A DNA stretch of 32,474 bases from IMG/VR virus record IMGVR_UViG_3300022665_000235, positions 1 through 32,474 of that record; one strand, written 5' to 3'. The notes under the pieces are model-generated. The model was not told where the DNA came from, did not search any database, and saw only the letters and a program-made list of their open reading frames with translations. Position 1 is the stretch's first letter, and every line of letters begins with the position of its first letter. This document shows, piece by piece, positions 23,935 to 30,004 of the stretch. Both the position numbers and the translations under genes were made by a program. Source of the stretch: a virus.

Positions 23935-23981
23935 TTGCAAAATGCGAGACTTAGAACTCCTAAGTATTGCAAAATGCAAGA
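23935..23981 (-). promoter_or_regulatory. Operator-like array upstream of RNA copy B
   Basis: Two 15-bp direct repeats, TTGCAAAATGCRAGA, lie at 23935-23949 and 23967-23981, 32 bp apart (about three helical turns). Between them is an inverted repeat, ACTTAG (23949-23954) and CTAAGT (23960-23965). Part of each repeat is itself dyadic (TTGCA/TGCAA). The arrangement suits a DNA-binding protein acting on a promoter that makes RNA B and the replication genes. I could not assign clear -35/-10 boxes. The rest of 23890-24000 shows a GTGTA/TACAC inverted repeat at 23982-24000. Confidence 0.45.
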
Positions 23982-24000
23982 GTGTAAAGATGTTATACAC

Positions 24001-24225
24001 CTACTTCCTGAATCCTTTGACTGTCCAGATACCGAGCCAGGCGAGCCCCCGCACAGTGAAGGTACCACCGACCCAGCCGACTACAGCACCTGTCAGCCAC
24101 ACCAACACTTCGTACTCGAACCACCCATAGCGTACGGTGTTCACGATGAAGAAGACTGTCCAGGCGACTGTGATACCACCACCGATAACGAGGCTCAGAC
24201 GTCTGATACCTTCGGGTGTCTTCAT
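24001..24225 (-). CDS. Small two-transmembrane protein (74 aa)
   Basis: The product is 74 aa with two hydrophobic helices, about residues 10-31 (LSLVIGGGITVAWTVFFIV) and 40-58 (VLVWLTGAVVGWVGGTFTV). They are joined by a short NTVRYGWFEYE loop, and the ends are basic. It could be an inner-membrane protein made early, for example an antiholin, superinfection or host-takeover factor. None of these can be shown. It starts about 30 nt after the dyad at 24257-24280, which may control it, and is followed by the operator array. Confidence 0.6.
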   Translation of the reverse strand: MKTPEGIRRLSLVIGGGITVAWTVFFIVNTVRYGWFEYEVLVWLTGAVVGWVGGTFTVRGLAWLGIWTVKGFRK

Positions 24226-24256
24226 TCGGGGCTCACCCGCCGCTGGGAAATATCAC

Positions 24257-24280
24257 GGGACATATATTAACCTATGTCCC
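24257..24280 (-). promoter_or_regulatory. 24-bp dyad, site 1 (operator or RNA hairpin)
   Basis: GGGACATA (24257-24264), spacer TATTAACC, then TATGTCCC (24273-24280), a perfect 8-bp dyad. It overlaps the stop codon of the HNH gene and precedes the two-TM gene. It matches the site at 26847-26870 in 20 of 24 positions, including the whole ATTAACC core of the spacer, and one arm pair changes C-G to T-A in both halves. Confidence 0.55.
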
Positions 24281-24623
24281 CTAGCTGCTTGTCGAACTTG
24301 TCGGTGTTTGTTCTAGCGATGCACAGGAGATCGATACCGAACTCTACGATGAAGGCGTTGGTCCTTCCCTCCTGCTTCGAGTGACAGCCTCTTACGATCT
24401 TGTCGGTTTCCCAGTCGATGTGGTCACGGCACAGGTATACGCAGTTGTCCCGGTCCCTTCCTCCCTGGCTACGCTTCTTCAGGTGTGCCGCCTCGGCTCC
24501 TTTGTGGCCGCAGACGCAGCAGGGCTCCCTCAGTGACTTGAACCAGTCCCAGTAGAGCTTGTCCTCCTCGGACTGCTTGAACATTCTGCCGCCTCGGGAT
24601 CTAAGAGGTTTGTGGCGCCGCAT
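24267..24623 (-). CDS. HNH endonuclease
   Basis: The protein has 118 aa. Cys pair C35/C38 (PCCVCGHKG), then H47 (EAAHL), N60 (DRDN) and H68 (LCRDH) form the ordered H-N-H set, with C65 as a further zinc ligand. The basic N-terminus (MRRHKPLRSRGGR) is typical of phage HNH/DUF968-like nucleases; an ATG at 24584 with an AGGCGG-type site would remove it. From the first ATG the gene overlaps the previous one by 23 nt. HNH proteins near replication genes can act in recombination, packaging or homing; no intron is seen here. Confidence 0.7.
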   Translation of the reverse strand: MRRHKPLRSRGGRMFKQSEEDKLYWDWFKSLREPCCVCGHKGAEAAHLKKRSQGGRDRDNCVYLCRDHIDWETDKIVRGCHSKQEGRTNAFIVEFGIDLLCIARTNTDKFDKQLGDIG

Positions 24624-24837
24624 TGGTGGCCTTGAATCTGGCGTCCTTCTTCACTATCGGTTTCGTGAATGGAGATTGTATTCCACGGCGCAGGCCTTCG
24701 TGGCTCTTGATGACGTCCAGCAGCCTGCGCTCGGCCCATTCATCATCGAAGTTGTAGGCCTTCTTCAGCCTCCGGAGAGCCCGCTTTTTCCACTTGGCTA
24801 GCTGCTCAATCGAGAGGACCTTGATCGGCTTACCCAT
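24601..24837 (-). CDS. Hypothetical basic helical protein (78 aa)
   Basis: The protein has 78 aa, many Lys and Arg, and is almost entirely helical (VLSIEQLAKWKKRALRRLKK, WAERRLLDVIKSHEGLRRGI), ending in a polar tail. The composition suggests nucleic acid or partner binding. The ATG at 24837 has a GAAGG element about nine bases upstream, lying in the last hairpin of the structured region 24844-25183. Function unknown. Confidence 0.55.
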   Translation of the reverse strand: MGKPIKVLSIEQLAKWKKRALRRLKKAYNFDDEWAERRLLDVIKSHEGLRRGIQSPFTKPIVKKDARFKATNAAPQTS

Positions 24838-24843
24838 TGGTGG

Positions 24844-25183
24844 AGCCTTCGGCTATCCCCTGGTTTGCTGTCACAAGGACGGGGCACGACAGGTTGCACC
24901 GGATCGCTAACCCGGATTACCTGGTTCCGATGGTGGCAGGTGGCGTGCTTTTGTCCATACTTCCTGCCGTGCGATCCCGTCCTCTCTCGTATGCTGCCAT
25001 ACGGGTGGGCCGGAACTTACGCCTATCCGTCGCGGCACTTGACCGCCGCCATTGGTGGGTCCGTCCCTTCCGGCTTCGGCATCCTGGCACCTACCCGTGC
25101 AGCATTTATAAGGTTGATGCGGCGTGGGGCTGCGTAAGTCCTGGGCCCCATCCACCGAAGTGTGTATGGGCCACGCCGCATCA
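24844..25183 (-). ncRNA. Candidate structured RNA C, unrelated to A/B
   Basis: The stretch 24838-25286 has no convincing gene but many nested complementary segments. The strongest are a 13-bp perfect stem (25115-25127 with 25171-25183) and a 13-bp stem with a 3-nt bulge (24991-24997 with 25099-25105, and 25001-25006 with 25093-25098). The first contains an inner CCCAT/ATGGG stem and a CAC-UUCG-GUG tetraloop when read on the - strand. Inside the second are GCCGGAA/TTCCGGC (25009-25015/25068-25074) and GCGGC/GCCGC (25032-25036/25045-25049). Towards the 3' end lie GGCAGG/CCTGCC (24935-24940/24963-24968), ATCGC/GCGAT (24903-24907/24971-24975) and GGACGGG/CCCGTCC (24877-24883/24976-24982). Short 6-7 bp pairs are expected by chance in GC-rich DNA; the two 13-bp stems are not. 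The class is unknown. Confidence 0.45.
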
Positions 25184-25286
25184 TTGCACTTCTCGAACAG
25201 TCGTTTTTTTTCTTCAAAGTTCTCTCTCCGTTCCGGGCCATGCCTCGTCGGGTACCCCTCCACATCGGTGTGAGGTCCTTAGCCAT

Positions 25287-25796
25287 TTAGCCCAACCTCA
25301 AATGGGTGCCGCGCTCGACCTGGAACCCCTCGGGGAGGTCCACTTCGTCGGACTTCCACCATTGGTAGGCAACGGTGCTATCTAATGAGATCTCTATCCG
25401 CTTGAATGGTGCCGGGATGTCCTCGACCTTTCTGATCCATCGGATGGAGGGTCGGGAGTTCTGCTGGATACGCGCTTTCACTCTCAGGGTCTCGATCCGA
25501 TCCCTCCCGACCCGTTCCATGTTGAGCTTCAGGTAATCTTTCAAGGCCTTAGCGGCTCTCTCTTTGGTTTTGGCTCTCCGGGAGAACATCTCAGCCTCTT
25601 GAGTCTCAGCCTTAGCTGTAGCTAGGAGGTTCTTGATGTAGAGGCCGGTGTTCTCGACCTTCTGATCGATAGCCTCGGAGAGTTTGTCCCAGGCCTCGGA
25701 TAATTCAGGGGTCAGCTCACCCTCGGCTTCGAGGAGTCTCTGACCTAGCGCCTCGTACTCGTCGGCCAGGGCATACAGTGGGAGTATTGCGGTCAT
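25287..25796 (-). CDS. Gp157-family protein
   Basis: The protein has 169 aa in the layout of the Siphovirus Gp157 family: a short N-terminal LYALADEYEALGQRLLEAEG segment, a long coiled-coil-like helix with EKVENTGLYIKNL-type spacing (IDQKVENTGLYIKNLLATAK), a KAAKALKDYL region before the TLRVKARIQQNS strand, and a C-terminal beta unit. Members are common in phage recombination/early operons next to SSB or recombinase genes; the biochemical role is not known. The ATG overlaps the previous stop (ATGA). Confidence 0.7.
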   Translation of the reverse strand: MTAILPLYALADEYEALGQRLLEAEGELTPELSEAWDKLSEAIDQKVENTGLYIKNLLATAKAETQEAEMFSRRAKTKERAAKALKDYLKLNMERVGRDRIETLRVKARIQQNSRPSIRWIRKVEDIPAPFKRIEISLDSTVAYQWWKSDEVDLPEGFQVERGTHLRLG

Positions 25797-26461
25797 GGTT
25801 GCTCCTCTGCTTCTGGGAAGTCGGCAAAGTTGGTGGTCTTCCTAGCCTCGTGGCTTGCGTCACTTAGCGTGTCTCGGATGCTTTCCAACTGCTTCTCCGT
25901 GAAGCTCGTTACTCCCTGCTCCTCTAGCTTCTTCATGATCGTGAACCCTCCTGCATGGACGGCATTCATGTCTAGGCTCTCAGTCGGAGCGGTGTAGAGC
26001 AGGACGTGGTTGTGAGCCGAGAGGGCCATACAGCCAAGGTGAAATCGTGTCACAGCCCCGACCACGTCCTTCAGGCTGTCCTTACCCTCTTGAGCAGGCT
26101 TTGTGGCCTGTGGAGCAACCCCAGGCTCCTCAGCCCCATCCAGGAGGAAGAATCGGATGAACTTCTTGGTTCCTTCCTCCTCTTTCACGAGCTTGATCCT
26201 CGTGTTGGGCATCATGACGTGGTAGAGGTCGTGATCGGGGCCCGTCTCCACCCTCAGGAAGCCCTTGGCCTCCATGGATTCGACCAAACGAAGCGGGAGG
26301 TAGACGTCTCCCTCGCCCTCCGGTGTCCAGGTGCCCATAAGCTTAAGCTGTGGGTCCCAGCCCTCGGCCTTAGCCTTGTCCGAGTAGTTGAAGAAGGCTT
26401 TAGAGACCGTACCGACCAGGGACACGTTAGTCTTGAGGCGAATTGTCAGTCGCTGAGGCAT
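25793..26461 (-). CDS. Hypothetical early protein, possible ssDNA-binding (222 aa)
   Basis: The protein has 222 aa. The first about 110 residues contain strands and aromatic residues (VSLVGTVSKAFFNYSDKAKA, WDPQLKLMGTWTPEGEGDVY, LYHVMMPNTRIKLVKEEEG), which could form an OB-like domain. After a polar linker the C-terminal part is helical, and the last residues are acidic (FADFPEAEEQP), as in single-strand-binding proteins. Its neighbour is a Gp157-family gene, and SSB or recombinase genes often sit there. This is a guess from context; no family was recognised. Confidence 0.5.
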   Translation of the reverse strand: MPQRLTIRLKTNVSLVGTVSKAFFNYSDKAKAEGWDPQLKLMGTWTPEGEGDVYLPLRLVESMEAKGFLRVETGPDHDLYHVMMPNTRIKLVKEEEGTKKFIRFFLLDGAEEPGVAPQATKPAQEGKDSLKDVVGAVTRFHLGCMALSAHNHVLLYTAPTESLDMNAVHAGGFTIMKKLEEQGVTSFTEKQLESIRDTLSDASHEARKTTNFADFPEAEEQP

Positions 26462-26642
26462 CAGTCCTCCAGTCGTCTAGTACTACCCAGAGGTTATGCG
26501 GATCATATTCCACGTCTGTCGAGTAGCCGTAGTCGTTCCACTCCATCATGATCCGCTCGGCCTCACTCCTGTTTTCCTCCCTGGATATCACACCTATCGT
26601 GTCATCCTTGAAGTAGCGCACCACCCATGGCTTGTCAGTCAT
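26427..26642 (-). CDS. Hypothetical acidic protein (71 aa)
   Basis: The protein has 71 aa, aromatic and acidic (PWVVRYFKDDTIGVISREE, WNDYGYSTDVEYDPHNLWVV). The mix suggests a small alpha/beta fold. It overlaps the preceding gene by 8 nt and the following gene by 35 nt, so it sits tightly in the operon. Function unknown. Confidence 0.5.
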   Translation of the reverse strand: MTDKPWVVRYFKDDTIGVISREENRSEAERIMMEWNDYGYSTDVEYDPHNLWVVLDDWRTDASATDNSPQD

Positions 26643-26823
26643 GGAGCACCTTCTTCAACCGCTCTAGCACTCCGGAGACCTTCTGTTTCGTGACAGAGAA
26701 TTGCCGCACGATATTACCCTTCACTATTCTCCTTCCCTTCCGGAGATAAATCAGTATGGACACGGTACCTTGCTCGTCCTTCGTGTTCGATCCCCGATGT
26801 TGCCGTTTCAGTGGTTTCGTCAC
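26635..26823 (-). CDS. Small basic protein, possible winged-helix (62 aa)
   Basis: From the GTG at 26823 the product is 62 aa and strongly basic. The sequence GTVSILIYLRKGRRIVKGNI followed by VRQFSVTKQKVSGVLERLKK resembles a short winged-helix unit, in which the second helix would contact DNA. A weak GGGGTG site precedes it. It begins about 25 nt after the dyad at 26847-26870, so this may be a regulator that controls, or is controlled by, that site. The fold is a guess from pattern. Confidence 0.45.
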   Translation of the reverse strand: MTKPLKRQHRGSNTKDEQGTVSILIYLRKGRRIVKGNIVRQFSVTKQKVSGVLERLKKVLHD

Positions 26824-26846
26824 CCAGCACCCCGTCAGAATATTAG

Positions 26847-26870
26847 TGGGATATACATTAACCTATATCC
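26847..26870 (-). promoter_or_regulatory. 24-bp dyad, site 2 (operator or RNA hairpin)
   Basis: GGATATA (26849-26855), spacer CATTAACC, then TATATCC (26864-26870). It lies in the short gap between the ribbon-helix-helix gene and the 62-aa basic gene. The core and spacing equal those of the site at 24257-24280. The arm change T-A here against C-G there keeps the symmetry, which means the dyad itself is selected. Confidence 0.55.
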
Positions 26871-26879
26871 TGTATTTGG

Positions 26880-27164
26880 TCAAATGCGGATGTTCTTCTT
26901 CAAGATGGGGCCGTGCCGTTTATGGGCTAGGTCATCGGCCAGGAGCCTACAGATCCTCGCTATGGTGTCTTTGGGTAGCTCCTCGATCTCGTCCAGGAAC
27001 CGTTCCATGGCGGAGCGCAGGAACCAACTGAGACTCTTAGCTGGCATCACCTCGCACCAGCGTTTGTAGGTCCTGCGCGAGAAGTAGATACTGATCGGGA
27101 TCATCCTAGCACGCCGATCGGGCTCGCCCGGATCGAGGAGTCTCTCGACGTCAGAGAGACTCAT
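26880..27164 (-). CDS. Ribbon-helix-helix (Arc/CopG-like) protein
   Basis: The ATG at 27164 with GAGGAAG just before it is preferred over the upstream ATG at 27200; it gives 94 aa. The segment ARMIPISIYFSRRTYKRWCE, then SLSWFLRSAMERFLDEIEEL, fits a beta strand followed by two helices, as in RHH DNA-binding proteins, which act as dimers or tetramers. It may be a repressor of early transcription and is a candidate ligand for the dyad 10-30 bp beyond its stop. It overlaps the previous gene by 14 nt. Confidence 0.5.
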   Translation of the reverse strand: MSLSDVERLLDPGEPDRRARMIPISIYFSRRTYKRWCEVMPAKSLSWFLRSAMERFLDEIEELPKDTIARICRLLADDLAHKRHGPILKKNIRI

Positions 27165-27402
27165 GGTCTTCCTCACGGAACATGATGGGGTTTGCAGCAT
27201 TGGCGGCTTTCTCGTCGGCTTCCTCGATAGCCTCCTCTAGGCGTCTCTCGATGGCCCTGGCTAGCTCTTTGTAGCCGATTTCCGATAGGACCCAGATACA
27301 GAACTGGAGTATGTCCTGGAGGCTCTCACACCGCTCTAGCTTAGCGAGCAGCATGTGCTCGGGGTGTTCTCTCGTTACGATACGTCCGGCAGCGTCAGTC
27401 AT
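27151..27402 (-). CDS. Hypothetical helical protein (83 aa)
   Basis: The start at 27402 forms an ATGA overlap with the previous stop, which is better than the longer frame from 27438. The 83-aa product starts with MTDAAGRIVTREHPEHMLLA and continues in amphipathic helices (LQDILQFCIWVLSEIGYKEL, AIERRLEEAIEEADEKAANA). It may be a small helical-bundle partner protein. Function unknown. Confidence 0.55.
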   Translation of the reverse strand: MTDAAGRIVTREHPEHMLLAKLERCESLQDILQFCIWVLSEIGYKELARAIERRLEEAIEEADEKAANAANPIMFREEDHESL

Positions 27403-27578
27403 AGGGCGACCTCTTTTTGGATGCTGTCTCGAATCCATCTAGCTAGGAACTTGGCCCACTTCCAACCCATATCCGGCTGTCTTTCCGCGAATGTCTCCAA
27501 TTCCCTGTCGGTGAGTTGGTCTATCTCAATATTTTGCCACTTACCGTCACGTTTGATGCGAATGTATGCTCCTGTCAT
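27399..27578 (-). CDS. Hypothetical protein (59 aa)
   Basis: The start at 27578 follows AAGGAGGGAAGG and overlaps the preceding TGA (ATGA), so it is preferred over 27599. The 59-aa product begins with a small beta unit (MTGAYIRIKRDGKWQNIEI) and continues with a helix (DQLTDRELETFAERQPDMGW) and a Trp-rich end (KWAKFLARWIRDSIQKE). Function unknown. The strong ribosome site suggests substantial translation. Confidence 0.6.
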   Translation of the reverse strand: MTGAYIRIKRDGKWQNIEIDQLTDRELETFAERQPDMGWKWAKFLARWIRDSIQKEVAL

Positions 27579-28480
27579 CCTTCCCTCCTTATCCACCATG
27601 GGTCAGCAGTGCAGGTTTCTAGGAAATCTTCCTCTGTTTCGATCGAATCAGCCAAGTTGAGGGCTTTCCAGGGGCAGAAGTGTTCACCAGAAGAGGGCCA
27701 GTTGGGCCAGGCATTGCGGGCTGGTTCTCCTACCTCAAAGTGCTTTCTGGTTAGCTCTCTACGTCTGACGATCTCTTCACCTATCACATAGGCGTTCCTG
27801 ACGAACTGCTCTATCTGGTATGCCGTTGGTACTAGGTATGTGGTAATTCGACGGTCGATCGTCTTTGTTATCTGGATACCATCCAAGATGATCCCACCAT
27901 ACCTAACATCTTCACGAATGGTCTCAGCCTCCTTCATGAGTCTCCAGGCATGGTGACCTAACCAATGAAGGCCCAGGAACTCCGGGGAGCCCTTGAAGCG
28001 ATCTACGAAAGCATCGCCGTCCGTGCGGTGCTCACTGAACTTGTGGATCACGAACCACAGCACCCCCTCAGCGAGCACAGATGCGTCCAGGAGCCCTCCG
28101 TAGCTCAAGGTGGCCCCTATGGGCCTTGAGAAATATTTAGGGCCTTGTAGGCGGTTGTAGGCATGGGTCCCGGAGGTATAGGCGGCAATGGTCCGAATAC
28201 AGCGGGTATTGGTACGCCACTCAAGACGGGGGTATGGGAACCCTAGCCCCCTATATCCGTTTGGATATTGGTCGTACCATGCGTGAAGCTCCTTCCGGCA
28301 GGCTTCCTCAAAGACTTCCCCATGGTGTTTGGGTGGCCTCAGCCCCAACCAACTACTCCAGTAGTAGCAGCGAGGGTTGTGGGCGTAGTCGGCCAGTTCT
28401 TGGTAGTCAATCTCCAGAGGATGCTCGGTGCGCTCGGGCGCAGCTCGCTCGATGCTAGGCTCGATGGCTATCTCAGGCAC
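27575..28480 (-). CDS. PD-(D/E)XK-like nuclease (Cas4/RecB-type exonuclease candidate)
   Basis: The start is probably the GTG at 28480 (AGAGGTGG site), giving 301 aa. An N-terminal YAHNPRCYYWSSWLGLRPPK segment contains a Cys (C38) and is followed by GEVFEEACRKELHAW, as in RecB-like nucleases. The core strands are SYGGLLDASV (D132) and LWFVIHKFSE (K147). The C-terminal EHFCPWKALNLAD and FLETC add Cys residues that may hold an iron-sulfur cluster. The usual acidic residue two before the Lys is Ile here, so the catalytic set is incomplete in my reading, or the motif is shifted. It would process DNA ends in recombination. Overlaps of 8 nt and 4 nt with neighbours show coupling. Confidence 0.5.
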   Translation of the reverse strand: MPEIAIEPSIERAAPERTEHPLEIDYQELADYAHNPRCYYWSSWLGLRPPKHHGEVFEEACRKELHAWYDQYPNGYRGLGFPYPRLEWRTNTRCIRTIAAYTSGTHAYNRLQGPKYFSRPIGATLSYGGLLDASVLAEGVLWFVIHKFSEHRTDGDAFVDRFKGSPEFLGLHWLGHHAWRLMKEAETIREDVRYGGIILDGIQITKTIDRRITTYLVPTAYQIEQFVRNAYVIGEEIVRRRELTRKHFEVGEPARNAWPNWPSSGEHFCPWKALNLADSIETEEDFLETCTADPWWIRREG

Positions 28481-28634
28481 GAGCCACCTCTTTCTTGGCG
28501 ACCATCTCTTCAAATCCTGCCGTGGCGATCAGTACCAAGGCATGTTCGAGGGCTCGCTTCTCCTCGTCGGAGAACTTTTTCTTGCCGTTCTGACGCAGGG
28601 TTTTGATGGTTGTGTAGGCTTGTTCGGATGTCAT
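28473..28634 (-). CDS. 53-aa coupled protein
   Basis: This short frame starts at an ATG that overlaps the preceding TGA (ATGA, 28631-28634) and ends overlapping the GTG start of the nuclease by 8 nt. The peptide is helical and lysine-rich (TTIKTLRQNGKKKFSDEEKR, ALEHALVLIATAGFEEMVAK). It is a good candidate for a small partner or regulator of the nuclease. The tight packing is the evidence for translation. Confidence 0.6.
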   Translation of the reverse strand: MTSEQAYTTIKTLRQNGKKKFSDEEKRALEHALVLIATAGFEEMVAKKEVARA

Positions 28635-28882
28635 GGGCAGCTCCGTATCAGATGTTGGTCATCGCAAATTGAGCAGGTGGTGTTCCCGGTCCATTCGCAG
28701 TCTTCTTTTGGGCATCGTTGGATAATTCGTTCTAGGTCAAGCCGGAAAAAACATCTAAGGCAGAGTGCGACCTTGTGGACACAATTAGGGTTGTGGTCGT
28801 GTTCATCGTCCTTGCTGTAGCCTAGGAGAGTAGTAACGGTATTCGTCCGCATATCTAGGTTGCCGCACCGTAGGCAGTTCAT
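28631..28882 (-). CDS. Cys-rich zinc-binding protein (83 aa)
   Basis: The ATG at 28882 forms an ATGA overlap with the previous stop and is chosen over 28912. The 83-aa product has at least four Cys pairs: CLRC (3-6), C..H and CLRC in CVHKVALCLRCF, C..C in CPKEDC, and CSIC (TTCSICDD). This suggests two or more zinc sites in a ribbon-like protein. Such proteins often bind nucleic acid or host transcription factors. Function not known. Confidence 0.6.
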   Translation of the reverse strand: MNCLRCGNLDMRTNTVTTLLGYSKDDEHDHNPNCVHKVALCLRCFFRLDLERIIQRCPKEDCEWTGNTTCSICDDQHLIRSCP

Positions 28883-29382
28883 GTCTTTCGGCCTTTTCTC
28901 CCAGCAGGCCATTGCCGCAATCGTTCCCTAGCCCGCCTCAGGCTGTTCTCATGGAACTTGGCTCGGTTGTCGTCCATCTCTTTTGGGGTAGGTAGGGTGC
29001 CTTTAGCCCTGGCTAGCTCTACCCCTCTCCTGTGTTCTTCTTTCTGGCTATCCGGGGCTAGGTACTGGAACGACCCGCCTTCGTCGTCTTGGATCTTGTA
29101 CTCCTCTCCTGTTCCTGGGACTTGCATCCCGGCGTCGGCATAGATCGAGTTGAACTCTTTCTGGAAGCCGCTGTCCCTGGATTTCGGTGTGCGTTGGTAG
29201 TCCTTCCCCATCCTGGTAGGAGCGGTTCCATCGGAGACCTTTATCATCCCGATGCTGTAGAGTCTCGTGGCTGTCTCACCGCAGTCGGGGCACGTCTCCT
29301 GGTGATCCACGATTGTCACCATGTCGTGTGTGATTTCCCAAACCCAGTTACACGGATAGCAGCCATATTCGTATCTGGCCAT
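28879..29382 (-). CDS. FmdB-type zinc ribbon protein
   Basis: The protein has 167 aa. The N-terminus (MARYEYGCYPCNWVWEI) has C8/C11, and CPDCG gives C31/C34, in the order and spacing of the FmdB/CxxC-SSSS family of short zinc ribbons. The remaining about 120 residues are polar and helical (RAKFHENSLRRARERLRQWP), with no recognised domain. FmdB-like proteins are thought to be regulators, but no target is known. GGAAG lies eight bases before the ATG. A 33-nt gap separates it from the previous gene. Confidence 0.65.
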   Translation of the reverse strand: MARYEYGCYPCNWVWEITHDMVTIVDHQETCPDCGETATRLYSIGMIKVSDGTAPTRMGKDYQRTPKSRDSGFQKEFNSIYADAGMQVPGTGEEYKIQDDEGGSFQYLAPDSQKEEHRRGVELARAKGTLPTPKEMDDNRAKFHENSLRRARERLRQWPAGRKGRKT

Positions 29383-29415
29383 AAGGTTTCTTCCGTCTGT
29401 GGAAGGGTGTTATAT

Positions 29416-29529
29416 TCATAGGAGCCTGCCAGCGCATGGCTGACAGACCCCTACTAACCGACCACATAGGAGTGACCCTATGCGATTGAAGTGGTCTTGC
29501 CGCTCGTGGCCGCAGGTGCATTTGTCCAT
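29416..29529 (-). CDS. 37-aa zinc-finger-like microprotein
   Basis: The ATG overlaps the preceding TGA by one base (TGATG at 29527-29531). The 37-aa product has C4/C6 and H8, then H12, and later C25 and two further Cys (VCQPC) near residues 32-35. This spacing could hold one zinc ion. Such tiny zinc-binding proteins are common in phage early operons and can bind host proteins. Function unknown. Confidence 0.55.
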   Translation of the reverse strand: MDKCTCGHERQDHFNRIGSLLCGRLVGVCQPCAGRLL

Positions 29530-29873
29530 CAGACTTCTCCAATCGCGTAGCTCTCGTAGTGGTCGCTCAGGATGTTTCCAGCGGCGTAGGCGTCTATCTC
29601 TTTCTCTCTCCACAGGGCCAAAGCTTGCAATGGCTCTCTTTGTCCCCTAACAAAGGGCCCTACCCGGATAATGAAGCGGTCGATGTCTTCTCCTAGTTGG
29701 ATAGTCCAGTGAGCGGGTTTCAGTCCTCCTACCTTCCCTCCGAGGGCTAGCCGCACCTGGTTAGCCATGAAGCGTCTAGGAAAGAAGACTCTCACCGCTA
29801 GACCGCCCTCTCGCTCGTAGATGACCCCACTAGCGTCGAAGACACCACCAAGCCAAGAGTCGATCGCTGGCAC
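29529..29873 (-). CDS. LAGLIDADG-like protein, probably not cutting DNA
   Basis: The protein has 114 aa with one motif, WLGGVFDASGVIYE at residues 7-20, aligned to LAGLIDADG plus the following strand. The rest (LAVRVFFPRRFMANQVRLAL, GGLKPAHWTIQLGEDIDRFI, IRVGPFVRGQREPLQALALW) fits the single-domain homing endonuclease fold. The position that normally carries the metal-binding acid (second D of DADG) is Ser (S15). A dimer would thus lack catalytic acids, suggesting a DNA-binding or regulatory use, or decay. The start GTG overlaps the previous TAG by one base. No intron is near it. Confidence 0.55.
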   Translation of the reverse strand: MPAIDSWLGGVFDASGVIYEREGGLAVRVFFPRRFMANQVRLALGGKVGGLKPAHWTIQLGEDIDRFIIRVGPFVRGQREPLQALALWREKEIDAYAAGNILSDHYESYAIGEV

Positions 29874-30004
29874 TATTCTTGTACTTTCTGGTAAGCTCGT
29901 GCGCGGGTCATCTTCCGGTGTGTCCGATTAGCAAAAAGCAGCCCATGAAGGAACCCAGCGCTATAGAGGGTTGTGACGATTCCAACCATCCACCACTCTA
30001 TCAT
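29873..30004 (-). CDS. 43-aa single-TM protein
   Basis: The true start is the ATG at 30004, which overlaps the stop of the 58-aa gene (ATGA). A longer frame upstream is a shadow. The product is 43 aa with one membrane segment (MIEWWMVGIVTTLYSAGFLH) and a basic end (RTHRKMTRARAYQK), so the end with Arg and Lys is likely cytoplasmic. With the gene before it, it forms a pair of small membrane proteins that may act together. Confidence 0.55.
   Translation of the reverse strand: MIEWWMVGIVTTLYSAGFLHGLLFANRTHRKMTRARAYQKVQE

Noticed and set aside
24910-25001. 27-codon frame on the - strand inside region C
   Set aside because: It has no ribosome site, and a helix of the proposed RNA covers its start.
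25023-25286. 87-codon frame on the - strand starting directly after the Gp157-family stop, with an A8C slippery run (25203-25211) before the 13-bp stem
   Set aside because: The start is well placed (TAAATG), but the product is Arg/Pro/Met-rich without fold-like pattern, and the stem lies about 19 nt past the slippery run, too far for usual -1 frameshifting. Kept only as an alternative to RNA C.
24837-25385. 182-codon open frame on the + strand across the structured region C
   Set aside because: It opposes the operon, has no ribosome site, runs into the end of the Gp157-family gene and has a composition unlike a folded protein. Its openness follows from the GC-rich sequence.
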